Source of the DNA: Paenibacillus dokdonensis
Lineage (GTDB): Bacteria > Bacillota > Bacilli > Paenibacillales > Paenibacillaceae
Reading direction: 5' to 3'
Assembly (NCBI RefSeq): GCF_004916975.1
Contig: NZ_STGQ01000001.1
Coordinates: 2,907,674 to 2,971,673, forward strand
DNA length: 64,000 nucleotides
The notes under the pieces are model-generated. The model was given only the letters and a program-made list of their open reading frames with translations, was not told the origin of the DNA and made no database searches. The translations under genes and the position numbers were made by a program. This document shows positions 1 to 8,519 of the stretch, piece after piece (position 1 is the stretch's first letter; each line of letters begins with the position of its first letter).

Positions 1-1
1 A

Positions 2-97
2 TATCAGCGTGCACTTGCCGTTTCTCTTAAAGTCATCAAGCCATATCATATCAGAAGACATTTCTTAGTAAGGAGGCTTAAAGCGGCGTATACCTAA
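2..97 (+). CDS. 3' end of a truncated upstream gene, product unknown
   Basis: An open frame enters from the left edge and ends with TAA at 95-97, giving 31 residues. The tail is basic (it ends in a stretch around HIRRHFLVRRLKAAYT). The neighbouring glycosyltransferase genes run in the same direction, so this may be the end of another enzyme of that locus, but nothing in these residues proves it. Chance openness over 32 codons is possible. Confidence 0.35.
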   Translation, partial: YQRALAVSLKVIKPYHIRRHFLVRRLKAAYT

Positions 98-188
98 CCG
101 AACATATACACAGCTGATGTATTCTTTAAAAGCAACAGAAGTCAAATCAAAAGAAAGATTCCCTATTTTGAAATAAAGGAGTGATTAT

Positions 189-959
189 ATGCCTAACTAC
201 AGTATTTTTCAAAATGACCCTAACAATTTGCGTATGCTTATTTACGGTCGGGATGCCACTAACACCAGCCACGTTGTCGCCACAGATACGGCCGGCAACC
301 TCACTACCATCATTCTTGGAGGTACGATCACCAGTGTACTGGGCACAACCATCACCGCAGGTACTCTGACTTCCGCTGGTACGGTCACCGACATCTTAAA
401 CGGTACGATCACCAGCGTGCTCGGCGCCACCATCACGGCCGGTACCTTGTCTTCCGCTGGTACGGTCACCGACATCTTAAACGGTACGATCACTAGCGTG
501 CTCGGGGCTACTATTACTGCGGGTACTCTGACTTCCGCTGGTACGGTCACCGACATCTTAAACGGTACGATCACCAGCGTGCTCGGCGCCACCATCACGG
601 CCGGTACCTTGAGCAGTATTACCTCTATATCACAAAAGAGCTTTGTCGAGCAGCCTGACATCGGTATCACAACAGCCGATGCTTTGACACCGCTCCCTGC
701 TGTTACAACAAGCGTCCTTGGCGTGTATTCCTTCTTCGTGCACAATAGCGGTGCCAATCCGGTAAATACTCAAATCGAAATCAGTGCCGATGGTACAAAT
801 TATTATGTGGATACAACCGGAGATAATCCGCTAGCAGCGGGTTCCGTGGATGTCCTGGTACCTGCACGCTTCCTTAAATACACCCGCGTGTCATATCAAT
901 CAGCTTCAACAGGTCTGCCATCCACGATCAATGTTATCCTCAATGCCCAAGGAACTTAA
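189..959 (+). CDS. Thr/Ser-rich tandem-repeat surface-type protein with DUF6385-like C-terminal domain
   Basis: 256 residues; the ATG at 189 follows a clear AAAGGAGTG site. Residues 1-44 form a short head. Residues 45-143 hold three complete and one partial copy of a 27-residue repeat of the form GTITSVLGxTITAGTLxS followed by AGTVTDILN. Residues 144-256 form a beta-rich C-terminal domain that I associate with DUF6385 from memory. There is no signal peptide, TM segment or sorting motif, so export would have to be non-classical, for example deposition on a spore coat by the mother cell. The repeats are dense in Thr and Ser, and three GT2 genes follow directly, so O-glycosylation is a reasonable inference. 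Function not established. Confidence 0.85.
   Translation: MPNYSIFQNDPNNLRMLIYGRDATNTSHVVATDTAGNLTTIILGGTITSVLGTTITAGTLTSAGTVTDILNGTITSVLGATITAGTLSSAGTVTDILNGTITSVLGATITAGTLTSAGTVTDILNGTITSVLGATITAGTLSSITSISQKSFVEQPDIGITTADALTPLPAVTTSVLGVYSFFVHNSGANPVNTQIEISADGTNYYVDTTGDNPLAAGSVDVLVPARFLKYTRVSYQSASTGLPSTINVILNAQGT
321..620 (+). repeat. 81-bp tandem coding repeats (3.6 copies)
   Basis: Units start at 321, 402, 483 and 564, each 81 bp (27 codons). The last copy degenerates after about 50 bp. The 3' half of the unit is nearly invariant. Copies 1 and 3 share one variant in the middle and copies 2 and 4 share another. The first 48 bp of copies 2 and 4 are identical, so the array looks like a 162-bp higher-order duplication. 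Confidence 0.9.
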
Positions 960-988
960 AGCTTCTTCTACTAATACAATATAAAAAG

Positions 989-1063
989 GGATGATGCATC
1001 ATCCTGTGAAGGTCGGTCGAGGAGTATACGGGTCACCGTATACTCCTCCTTCAGGAAGGAGGA
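989..1063 (+). promoter_or_regulatory. Palindrome plus two mutually exclusive hairpins before a glycosyltransferase start
   Basis: Between the repeat-protein stop (959) and the GTG at 1073 there are three elements. One is a perfect 16-bp palindrome at 989-1004. Hairpin A pairs 1019-1031 with 1036-1048 (13 bp, GTCA loop). Hairpin B pairs 1044-1051 with 1056-1063 (8 bp, CAGG loop) and would bury the AAGGAGG ribosome site. A and B share 1044-1048 and cannot both form. This could set the expression of the glycosyltransferases relative to the structural protein. Hairpin A lacks a T tract, so it is not a typical terminator. Confidence 0.6.
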
Positions 1064-1072
1064 AGATAAATA

Positions 1073-3112
1073 GTGTCCACAATTGGAATCCATCTGATCG
1101 TTAAGGATGAATCTGAAATCATTCATAATTGTCTGAATTCCGTTAAGCTTGCGGATGAAATCATCGTGATTGATACGGGCTCGCAAGACGATACCATCCA
1201 TATTGCTAAACAATATGGAGCCGATGTTATTTCAGTAAAATGGCAACATGATTTCTCAATGGCCAGAAATGAAGCTTTGCGTTATGCGACTACAGACTGG
1301 ATATTGGTCATCGATGCAGATGAAGAGCTCCTCACAAGTATGGACGAGATCCGGCTGCTGATCGAAGAAAGCCATGTCGAAGCCTATGACATCACCATCA
1401 TTAATCTGTTAAGCCATTCGGAGGAGGATATGCTATATCATCGTTCTCTCCGCCTGTTCCGAAACCGCCAGGAATATCATTTCGCAGGAAAGATCCACGA
1501 AGAAATCGAACCTTCCATTCTACTCTTCTCAGGTAGAGATAAAATCAAAGATTCCGGCATCGAAATGAAGCATACGGGATACTTATCCCAAAACATATGT
1601 AACAAAAACAAGCTGGAACGGAATTACCATATACTTATGAATGCTTTGGAGGATGAACCAGAACACCCATACTATCTCTATCATCTGGGAATTACACACT
1701 GTCAGGGGGGCAACATCCCGGAAGCCAAAAAATACATGCTTCAATCTAAGCAGCTTGCGCCTTCCACCGCTTATTTTCGGCCAACTTTGATTAAAGATCT
1801 GGTTAAAATCATGCTGGATTCAAATGAAGCGCAGCAAGCTGGACTGATATGCCTTCAGGAAACAGAGCGTTATCCGGACTATGCAGATATTCATTATCTT
1901 CATGGTCAATGTTTGGAGATGCAAGGTTTATGGGAAAGAGCATTCGAAGCTTACCGTAAAGCAGCCGGGTGTACTTCCAGCTCCTATGTAACGGAAGCAG
2001 GCATAAATAGCTACAAACCCTTAAGTAAAATGGGGGGAATCTCTCTGAAGCTTCAACAACCTGAAGAGGCAGCGCGACTTTTTTATGAAGCAATCCAGCT
2101 CCAACTTTCGTATTCCCCGGCAGCTCAAGGTTTGGCAACTTCCTTTCACAGACTGCATACTTCCGATGAAGAGATTAGTAAACTCCTCCTAAAAACAATT
2201 CAGCCCCGCAACAAGCAGCAGTGGAGCCTTTTGCTCCATTCACTCGACAGTATTGGAGCGGATGAGGAAATCATCCGGCTATGCCCTGCCCAGTGGATCA
2301 CCGAGGATGAGATTAGTACCCTCTATGGATCATCCTTGATTCGTTCGAACAATTTAAAGGAAGCCCATTCCTTCCTTTACCATGCAGCCAGTGTGAACTC
2401 TGCATCGAATTCTAAACGCGAAATGCTGCATCTGATTACACAATGGCAGCTTCTTGGTTCCCTAGAACCTCACATCTTGGCATTCATCCATGAACATGAG
2501 CGTGAGCCTATTGAGCGTATCGATCGTCTTCTCTTTAAGTCCTTAGAGGCAGACTCTCAACACGAAGCTGTAGAACAGAAAGAAGAAGCACAGCTGATCC
2601 ACACTCTGATTCAAAAATCCATTTCCATTGGCTTAACGGATCTAGCACGCAGATTGTCTGTTCTGGAAAATACGGGACCCCTCACCTTAGCCAAAGCATT
2701 ATACAAGGTAGGTTATATGCTTGATTCAGCGGATTTGTTTATTTCCCTGCTCGAAGTTCAAGCACTCGACGATGAAGGGGCACATATGCTGGCCGAAATT
2801 CTATATGACAAGGGCCATTACACGGAAGCGGTACGATTATTCGAAAATATTACGCTGAATGATCCATCACTCGATCAAGCTTCCGTTGGCGCCGCCGTAT
2901 GTTATTTGCATCTGGCAGCAGATCATCTGGAGCAGGCGCATGCATCTTTACCTGGTGCCGCAACTCTTTTGCAAGAAGCCCATCAACTTCGGTCTGCCAT
3001 ACGTCAACTGGAAAGATCCGGATGGCATACGTCTTGGGACGACAGACAAAGGAGATGCATCGATGAGCAGAACCGCAACCGGAATCTCCCTCTGCATGAT
3101 CGTCCGGAATGA
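1073..3112 (+). CDS. GT2 family glycosyltransferase with TPR region (1)
   Basis: 679 residues. The GTG start at 1073 sits 9 nt after AGGAAGGAGGA; no upstream ATG is better placed. Residues 5-230 are a GT2 (GT-A fold) domain: IVKDESE near the start, VIDTGSQDDT at 32-41 and the DAD metal/nucleotide-sugar motif at 81-83. The rest is helical with TPR-like repeats, the arrangement of SunS-like protein glycosyltransferases. It likely transfers sugar from a nucleotide donor to a protein acceptor in the cytosol. It is the first of three related enzymes in the operon; its 3' end overlaps the next gene by 50 bp. Acceptor unknown; the repeat protein immediately upstream is the obvious candidate. Confidence 0.9.
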   Translation: MSTIGIHLIVKDESEIIHNCLNSVKLADEIIVIDTGSQDDTIHIAKQYGADVISVKWQHDFSMARNEALRYATTDWILVIDADEELLTSMDEIRLLIEESHVEAYDITIINLLSHSEEDMLYHRSLRLFRNRQEYHFAGKIHEEIEPSILLFSGRDKIKDSGIEMKHTGYLSQNICNKNKLERNYHILMNALEDEPEHPYYLYHLGITHCQGGNIPEAKKYMLQSKQLAPSTAYFRPTLIKDLVKIMLDSNEAQQAGLICLQETERYPDYADIHYLHGQCLEMQGLWERAFEAYRKAAGCTSSSYVTEAGINSYKPLSKMGGISLKLQQPEEAARLFYEAIQLQLSYSPAAQGLATSFHRLHTSDEEISKLLLKTIQPRNKQQWSLLLHSLDSIGADEEIIRLCPAQWITEDEISTLYGSSLIRSNNLKEAHSFLYHAASVNSASNSKREMLHLITQWQLLGSLEPHILAFIHEHEREPIERIDRLLFKSLEADSQHEAVEQKEEAQLIHTLIQKSISIGLTDLARRLSVLENTGPLTLAKALYKVGYMLDSADLFISLLEVQALDDEGAHMLAEILYDKGHYTEAVRLFENITLNDPSLDQASVGAAVCYLHLAADHLEQAHASLPGAATLLQEAHQLRSAIRQLERSGWHTSWDDRQRRCIDEQNRNRNLPLHDRPE

Positions 3113-4673
3113 AGCTTCGAGCCTTGCCCGTTGCCTGAAAAGCGTTAACAAGGCCGTCGACCAGATCATCGTTGTCGATACAGGCTCCGCGGACGATACG
3201 GTTCAAATAGCACGCCAGTTCGGAGCACAAGTTCTTCAAATCCCGTGGGAAGGCGATTTTGCCAAAGCCCGGAATGCAGGCATCGAGCTTGCTCGCAGGC
3301 CGTGGATTCTTTTTATGGACGCGGATGAAGAGCTTGACGCGAATGATATTGCGGAGCTGCATCTATGCGCCAAACATATGGAATTCGAAGGTTTTTTCTT
3401 GCAAGTGCAAAATCACATCAGCGATCATATCCACTCTGCCACCATTACCGTCAATCCCCTGCTTCGCATGTTTCGCCGGCGCCCGGAACATCGTTTCCGC
3501 GGAAGAATCCATGAACAAATAGCCGCTTCTATCACCGAGCATCGGCCCGCTGCAAAGCTTCACATCACCAATATCAAAATCCATCATTATGGATACAGCA
3601 GCAGTATAGTCGCCGCCAAAGATAAGATCCGCAGAAATATGGAACTGCTCCAGCAGGCATTGCAGACCGAACCCGAGGATCCGTTTCATCATTACAACAT
3701 GGCCGTGGAATACATGCGTATGAACGAGCATGATTCGGCGCTGCATCATATTAGGCAGGCCAAACAATCCGCTGCGACTGATATCAGCTACTACCATTTG
3801 CTGTTCAAATACGAAGCACGTTGTCTGTTCGCTCTGGGTCATGCAGAGGAAGCCGTGTCTGTATGCAGCTATGGTCTTATTCATTATCCAGATTATACAG
3901 ACCTCCATCATCTGAAGGGCGTTGTTTATCTCTCTTCGGGGCAGTTAATCGAGGCAGAAAGAGCTTTCCTGAAAGCAGTCGGATTCGGTCCAGCTCCCGT
4001 GCATTATCACACGGAAACCGGTGCTGGAACTTACCTGTCCACTCTCGGACTAGGCCAAATGTATGAGGATGCCGGAGATGATGCGCAGGCAATTCGCTGG
4101 TATGCCGAAACGATCAAGCATGAACCGGGTATGCGCCTGCCCTTGAATAAAATCATCATGTTGATGAAAACAAATCTTCAGGAGCATCTCATCCCTTCTC
4201 TTGTGAATGATCATTTCAAGATTAACACCCCTGAAAAGATGAACGTCATGATCAAGCTGCTCATGGCAAACCGTTGTTATCATGCGGCGTATATGCTGCT
4301 TAAGAATTCTCAGATAAAAAGCGCTTCTCCCGAGAACGAACAATGGCTGCTCATATGCAAACAGCTGTCAGAAGGAACTCAACTTCAGCAGCCCGGAACG
4401 TTTACGGAGTCTGGTGCGTTGAATCCAATGAAGCAAATCGAGTACAACTATTATTCCGGAAATACGGAGCACGCGCTGAAATCAGTCGAAGCTCTGCTAG
4501 CTCCCCTTCATGCCTCCCCTGCTGCTCCCCTTGCAGATCCAAAACGATCTTTCAGCCGCTTGCTGACCGCTTTTACGGAAACTCGACTGCTCCAGGTTCT
4601 GAATAATCAGCCCCATCGGTCCGTCATTCGCCGTGCTATCCGTATGCTGCCTATGTATGAAGAATACGAATAA
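3063..4673 (+). CDS. GT2 family glycosyltransferase with TPR region (2)
   Basis: 536 residues from the ATG at 3063, chosen because AAAGGAGA lies 7 nt upstream and because the conserved GT2 start (ISLCMIVRNE) follows at once. The frame is open further upstream, but that part is a shadow of the preceding gene. GT-A motifs are VVDTGSADDT (residues 37-46) and DAD at 86-88. The C-terminal two thirds contain TPR-like helices. It overlaps the preceding gene by 50 bp, which suggests translational coupling, and is followed after 14 bp by the third paralogue. The three paralogues probably arose by duplication and may act on different acceptors or add successive sugars. Confidence 0.9.
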   Translation: MSRTATGISLCMIVRNEASSLARCLKSVNKAVDQIIVVDTGSADDTVQIARQFGAQVLQIPWEGDFAKARNAGIELARRPWILFMDADEELDANDIAELHLCAKHMEFEGFFLQVQNHISDHIHSATITVNPLLRMFRRRPEHRFRGRIHEQIAASITEHRPAAKLHITNIKIHHYGYSSSIVAAKDKIRRNMELLQQALQTEPEDPFHHYNMAVEYMRMNEHDSALHHIRQAKQSAATDISYYHLLFKYEARCLFALGHAEEAVSVCSYGLIHYPDYTDLHHLKGVVYLSSGQLIEAERAFLKAVGFGPAPVHYHTETGAGTYLSTLGLGQMYEDAGDDAQAIRWYAETIKHEPGMRLPLNKIIMLMKTNLQEHLIPSLVNDHFKINTPEKMNVMIKLLMANRCYHAAYMLLKNSQIKSASPENEQWLLICKQLSEGTQLQQPGTFTESGALNPMKQIEYNYYSGNTEHALKSVEALLAPLHASPAAPLADPKRSFSRLLTAFTETRLLQVLNNQPHRSVIRRAIRMLPMYEEYE

Positions 4674-4687
4674 AGGAGCCGCACATC

Positions 4688-6625
4688 ATGCCGCCCCAAG
4701 ATATATCCCTTTGTATGATCGTTAAAAATGAAGAGAAGCATCTGGACCGATGCCTGCGTTCCGTACAGGAATGGGTCTCCGAAATCATTATTGGTGACAC
4801 GGGTTCAACAGATCAAACCCAGTCCATCGCCATGAGATATGGAGCCCGTATTATTGAATTGGAGTGGAATAACGATTTTGCTGAGGCCAGAAACCGTGTA
4901 CTGGATATGGCCACATGTTCCTGGATCTTGGTTCTGGATGCGGATGAAGAAGCCGATAATTGGAATGCGGATATGTTGTCTGGAATGCTGACGAGTGACG
5001 ACCGCATTGCAGGCTTTTATATTCCACTGATTAGCTATTACGATACAATATCCGAAGAAGCCTATTTTACAGATTCCGTGTGCCGGCTATTCCGGAACCA
5101 TCCTAATCTTCGTTTCCGCGGTGCCATTCATGAAAATGCTGCGGAGAGCGTTCTAGAGCTTACCCAGCATCCGATTCCGTATGCTCCATTACAAATCAAG
5201 CACTACGGCTACCTACAATCTGAAATTGATCAAAAAAATAAACACTTGCGCAATCTCGAGCTTATTCTGGCCTCCCTACAGCAAGATCCGTTGAATGTAC
5301 AATTACGGTATGCGCTGGGAACGGAGTATTTTCAGGAAGGCCAATACGAAGAATCACTTAAGCATTTAATACCCGTATATGAACAAAACCCGGAATCCGG
5401 ATTTATTTCCGATGTATATTTAAAAACTGCATATGCCCTGTATATGACAGAACACCATGAATTAGCTGAAGTCATAACTGACCAAGGGATAACAAACCAT
5501 CCGGATTTTACGGATATGCTTGAACTCAAGGGCATACTGCTCTCACAGAAAGAAGCCTACGGCGAGGCATATGACTGGATGCTAAGAGCCTCTATCCAAG
5601 GTAAAGCCAAACCGATGTATTCCTCCACAGCCGGAAGCGGCACATACCGCACTTCATGGCTCTCCGGCAGGCTTTCAGAGAAATTACTGCACCCAGAACG
5701 GGCACTTTTTCATTATCAGCATGCTTTATTGCTTCATCCGGATTATTTGCCGGCCTGGGCAGATGCTCTACATTGCTCCCTCTTATCAGGTAACACGTTT
5801 CCGATGCTGGACTGGATCATTCCCCGTAATACCTCTATTTTGCAGGAACAGCTGGATCTCCTTATCCCAGCGGCTTTAAATGCTGGCAGAGAGGATTGGC
5901 TGGAATTCATCATGCAAACACGAGCGCTCACTGAGCAACGGCAGCTATGGATTACACTCATGCTTCGATATGCATCCGAGCCTGGCTGCTGCTTATACAC
6001 GGAATTGCTGGACTCCTCCTCCTGCTGGCCCGAAGACCCCTTCTGGCTATCATATCTATGGTCTGCTGCCTGGAAAGCACAGGACTCCGATGCTGCAGGT
6101 CATGTAGACGAACAACTGCGGTTGATCCATTCGCCGCTTACATTGATACATGCTTATCTCACGGGCCGAAATCATGAACCCCCTTCCGAAAAAGACCTAG
6201 TCTCTGCGCTTCAGCTCCTTCTCCAGTGTCGAGCTTACCCGCAGGTTTATCAGCTGCTCAAGGCTTTTTATGAATATTCATCGTCTCTTTCGCTGCCCGC
6301 TTCCGTCATTGCAGGTCTGCTGTCTGCGCCGGTTCATGTACTCCATGCTTGGTGCTTGCAGTGGGGACAATCGTTTTCGATTGATAAACAGCGAATCCCT
6401 GCTCTAGAGGAAATTCTGCTCTACGCAACTATTGCCCAGCGATGTTCGTCCTCCGCCTGTCTGGACGCCGCAGCGATTCACCTCGGCAGCTATCCCCATA
6501 ACACTTACGCGCTGGTCGCCAGAGCAGCCTGTCTAACAGAGAAATCAACACTCCGATATTCCATTCCTGTCAAATCTGGTATTCGCTTACCGCTGCTGCT
6601 TCGAGCTGCTACGATGCGGCCGTAA
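4688..6625 (+). CDS. GT2 family glycosyltransferase with TPR region (3)
   Basis: 645 residues; the ATG at 4688 follows AAAGGAGCC. The N-terminal GT2 domain carries ISLCMIVKNEEKH, GDTGSTDQT and DAD at 84-86. Residues from about 190 onward are TPR-like, and the last 200 residues are less typical and rich in Leu, Ser and Cys. Same operon and same family as the two genes before it. A 24-bp gap holding AAAGGAGG leads to the next gene. Cytosolic enzyme by absence of membrane segments; acceptor unknown. Confidence 0.9.
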   Translation: MPPQDISLCMIVKNEEKHLDRCLRSVQEWVSEIIIGDTGSTDQTQSIAMRYGARIIELEWNNDFAEARNRVLDMATCSWILVLDADEEADNWNADMLSGMLTSDDRIAGFYIPLISYYDTISEEAYFTDSVCRLFRNHPNLRFRGAIHENAAESVLELTQHPIPYAPLQIKHYGYLQSEIDQKNKHLRNLELILASLQQDPLNVQLRYALGTEYFQEGQYEESLKHLIPVYEQNPESGFISDVYLKTAYALYMTEHHELAEVITDQGITNHPDFTDMLELKGILLSQKEAYGEAYDWMLRASIQGKAKPMYSSTAGSGTYRTSWLSGRLSEKLLHPERALFHYQHALLLHPDYLPAWADALHCSLLSGNTFPMLDWIIPRNTSILQEQLDLLIPAALNAGREDWLEFIMQTRALTEQRQLWITLMLRYASEPGCCLYTELLDSSSCWPEDPFWLSYLWSAAWKAQDSDAAGHVDEQLRLIHSPLTLIHAYLTGRNHEPPSEKDLVSALQLLLQCRAYPQVYQLLKAFYEYSSSLSLPASVIAGLLSAPVHVLHAWCLQWGQSFSIDKQRIPALEEILLYATIAQRCSSSACLDAAAIHLGSYPHNTYALVARAACLTEKSTLRYSIPVKSGIRLPLLLRAATMRP

Positions 6626-6649
6626 CCATCCTTAAAGGAGGATCACCTG

Positions 6650-7708
6650 ATGCCGGAACCATTAACGATGCCGCCCATACTATATCTCCCTTGTTTTGAT
6701 TACCAGGTACACCGCCAGCGGCCGCAGCAGCTGCTCTACCATTTGAGCCTGCTTAGATTTAACGTTATATATTGTAATGTCACGCAAGACCGCGAACATC
6801 CCTTTGTCGTTCTAAACGATCATTTCGCGGTGTGTCAGGATGTCGAGGCACTGAACCTCCGTCAGCCTTATGTCATGTGGCTCACGCATGGCCCCTATGT
6901 CGATAGCCTTCCAAGCTTTAATACAAGTATGGTCATCTCCGATTTGGCTGACACAACAGAGGAGGAGTTTGCTCCTTTTGCCGCATGGGAGGACCGTAAA
7001 ATTCAGGCTGCGGACATCGTGCTCTGCGCTTCGCAAATCATATACGAATCCACCGTCCCAAAACATCCGCAGATACATCTGGTCCGCAATGCAGCGGATT
7101 ACACGCATTTCGCCCAAGCAGTACAGAAAACACCATTAACGATTCAGGATGAAAAGGATCTTAAGATATGTCGCACGACGGAGCCCGTGATTGGCTTTTG
7201 GGGCGCTGTCGCATCTTGGCTGGACTACTCATTAATCCGGATGCTGGCCGTGGAACGCCCTCATTATACCTTTGTTTTCATCGGTCAGATTACATGTAGA
7301 GGACCTGATTCACTTTCTGACCTTCCTAATGTTCATTGGCTTGGTAACAGGGAGTATGAAAGCCTTCCCTTGTATGCAAGTCATTTTGATGCAGCCATTA
7401 TTCCGTTTGAGGTCCGCAAGGTAACGAGTGCAGCCAATCCAGTCAAAATGTATGAGTACATGGCTGCGGGACTGCCCGTGATCAGTACTGATTTGCCAGA
7501 AGTCAGCATGCAGAAGCATGTCCGAATTGGCCGTTCTCCTGCCCAGTTTCTCAGGCATCTGGATGAAGCGCTTCTTAAAGATCGTACCCCTGAATGGATT
7601 CAAGCACGACAGGACATCGCACAAACGGAAAGCTGGAGCCATCGCGCCGAGTTCATCAAGGAACGCATTATCGAAAAGTATCTGCTGAAATACGGAAGCT
7701 CCGGTTAA
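6650..7708 (+). CDS. GT4-like glycosyltransferase (TuaH-like)
   Basis: 352 residues, ATG at 6650 preceded by AAAGGAGGATC. The N-terminus (LYLPCFDYQVHRQRPQQL) and the later block ANPVKMYEYMAAGLPVI, with the acidic residue and GLP loop of GT-B retaining enzymes, place it near TuaH-type family 1/4 glycosyltransferases. It is the last gene of the plus-strand operon. Its stop codon lies inside the shared hairpin at 7694-7736. It probably adds a sugar to the same glycan as its neighbours; donor and acceptor cannot be told. Confidence 0.85.
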   Translation: MPEPLTMPPILYLPCFDYQVHRQRPQQLLYHLSLLRFNVIYCNVTQDREHPFVVLNDHFAVCQDVEALNLRQPYVMWLTHGPYVDSLPSFNTSMVISDLADTTEEEFAPFAAWEDRKIQAADIVLCASQIIYESTVPKHPQIHLVRNAADYTHFAQAVQKTPLTIQDEKDLKICRTTEPVIGFWGAVASWLDYSLIRMLAVERPHYTFVFIGQITCRGPDSLSDLPNVHWLGNREYESLPLYASHFDAAIIPFEVRKVTSAANPVKMYEYMAAGLPVISTDLPEVSMQKHVRIGRSPAQFLRHLDEALLKDRTPEWIQARQDIAQTESWSHRAEFIKERIIEKYLLKYGSSG

Positions 7709-7736
7709 AAGGTATTTACCTTCAACCGGAGCTTCC
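7694..7736. terminator. Hairpin between convergent glycosyltransferase operons
   Basis: A 13-bp perfect stem (7694-7706 with 7724-7736) encloses a second short stem AAGGTA/TACCTT. The stop codon of the plus-strand gene is within it, and the minus-strand methyltransferase ends 9 bp further on. T tracts are weak on both sides, so it is a probable bidirectional terminator rather than a certain one. Confidence 0.65.
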
Positions 7737-7744
7737 TCACGTTT

Positions 7745-8512
7745 CTAGACTACTTTGCCATGTGTCAACAGCAGATAGCCTGGAAACAGCCGCTTTTCTT
7801 CTATTTCAAGGCTGCTGTACCAGTCCCTCAACCATGCTTTGACACTGCCACCATCCGGAATAAAGTCAATGAAATCTAAACTCTCCAAAAATCCGATTTC
7901 CCGCTCTTCAGCCAGCTGTATTCCAGCTTTGCTGAATGAGCCCTTTAGCGACTCAACAGGCATTTCCACACCATACGGCCATGAGCCTGCTTGCTCCGCA
8001 AATGCTTTACCCATACGGTAAGGCAAACAGCCGCTGTATGGGACAAGAACAACGATATGGCCTCCTGGCTTGGTAATACGGGCCATTTCCAGCAGGATGT
8101 TCACCTTTTCTTCATTCGAAAAATGCTCCAATACTCCGGCACTCCAGCATACATCATAGGCCTTATCGCCAAGCGGCATGGACCGGATATCGGATTGTAT
8201 AAATTCAGCATTTCTATTTTTAAGCCTAAATGCCAGCTTAGACTGTTCCAGAGCCTGCTGCGCGTAATCGACCAGCGTAACCTCCGCACCTTCGATGGCC
8301 AATCGGAGTGATATTTTACCTGTACCAGATCCGGCCTCAATTATTCTTTTTCCATCAAACGGTCCGGTTGTCTCGAGCAGCGCATTCATCACCAGCTCAC
8401 TTAAAGGATCCCAGCGGTAGGACACCCCTTTACTCCACAGCTTTTCCCAAATATGCTTCTGACCTTCCTCATGGTCTCTTCCGATCGTTTCTGAATTCCT
8501 TTTCACGTCCAT
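7745..8512 (-). CDS. Class I SAM-dependent methyltransferase
   Basis: 255 residues from the ATG at 8512; GGAGG lies 12 nt upstream and the start falls 7 nt after the upstream gene's stop. Motif I (IIEAGSGTGKISLRLA) and the motif II/III regions (VTLVDYA, CWSAGVLEHF) define a Rossmann-fold methyltransferase of the Methyltransf_11/25 type. It is the last gene in the minus-strand glycan operon, so methylation of a sugar or of a lipid/protein carrier is the likely role, as seen when glycan chains are capped. Substrate unknown. Confidence 0.85.
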   Translation of the reverse strand: MDVKRNSETIGRDHEEGQKHIWEKLWSKGVSYRWDPLSELVMNALLETTGPFDGKRIIEAGSGTGKISLRLAIEGAEVTLVDYAQQALEQSKLAFRLKNRNAEFIQSDIRSMPLGDKAYDVCWSAGVLEHFSNEEKVNILLEMARITKPGGHIVVLVPYSGCLPYRMGKAFAEQAGSWPYGVEMPVESLKGSFSKAGIQLAEEREIGFLESLDFIDFIPDGGSVKAWLRDWYSSLEIEEKRLFPGYLLLTHGKVV

Positions 8513-8519
8513 GAGCGCC

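Noticed and set aside
107-115. Mother-cell sigma-K/E-like -10 (CATATACAC) before the repeat protein, and similar CATATA words near 11615 and 11680
   Set aside because: No matching -35 at the right distance; AT-rich words of this kind are expected by chance.
242-757. 171-residue minus-strand frame opposite the repeat protein
   Set aside because: It mirrors the tandem repeats, has no ribosome site and no plausible composition; the plus-strand reading has both.
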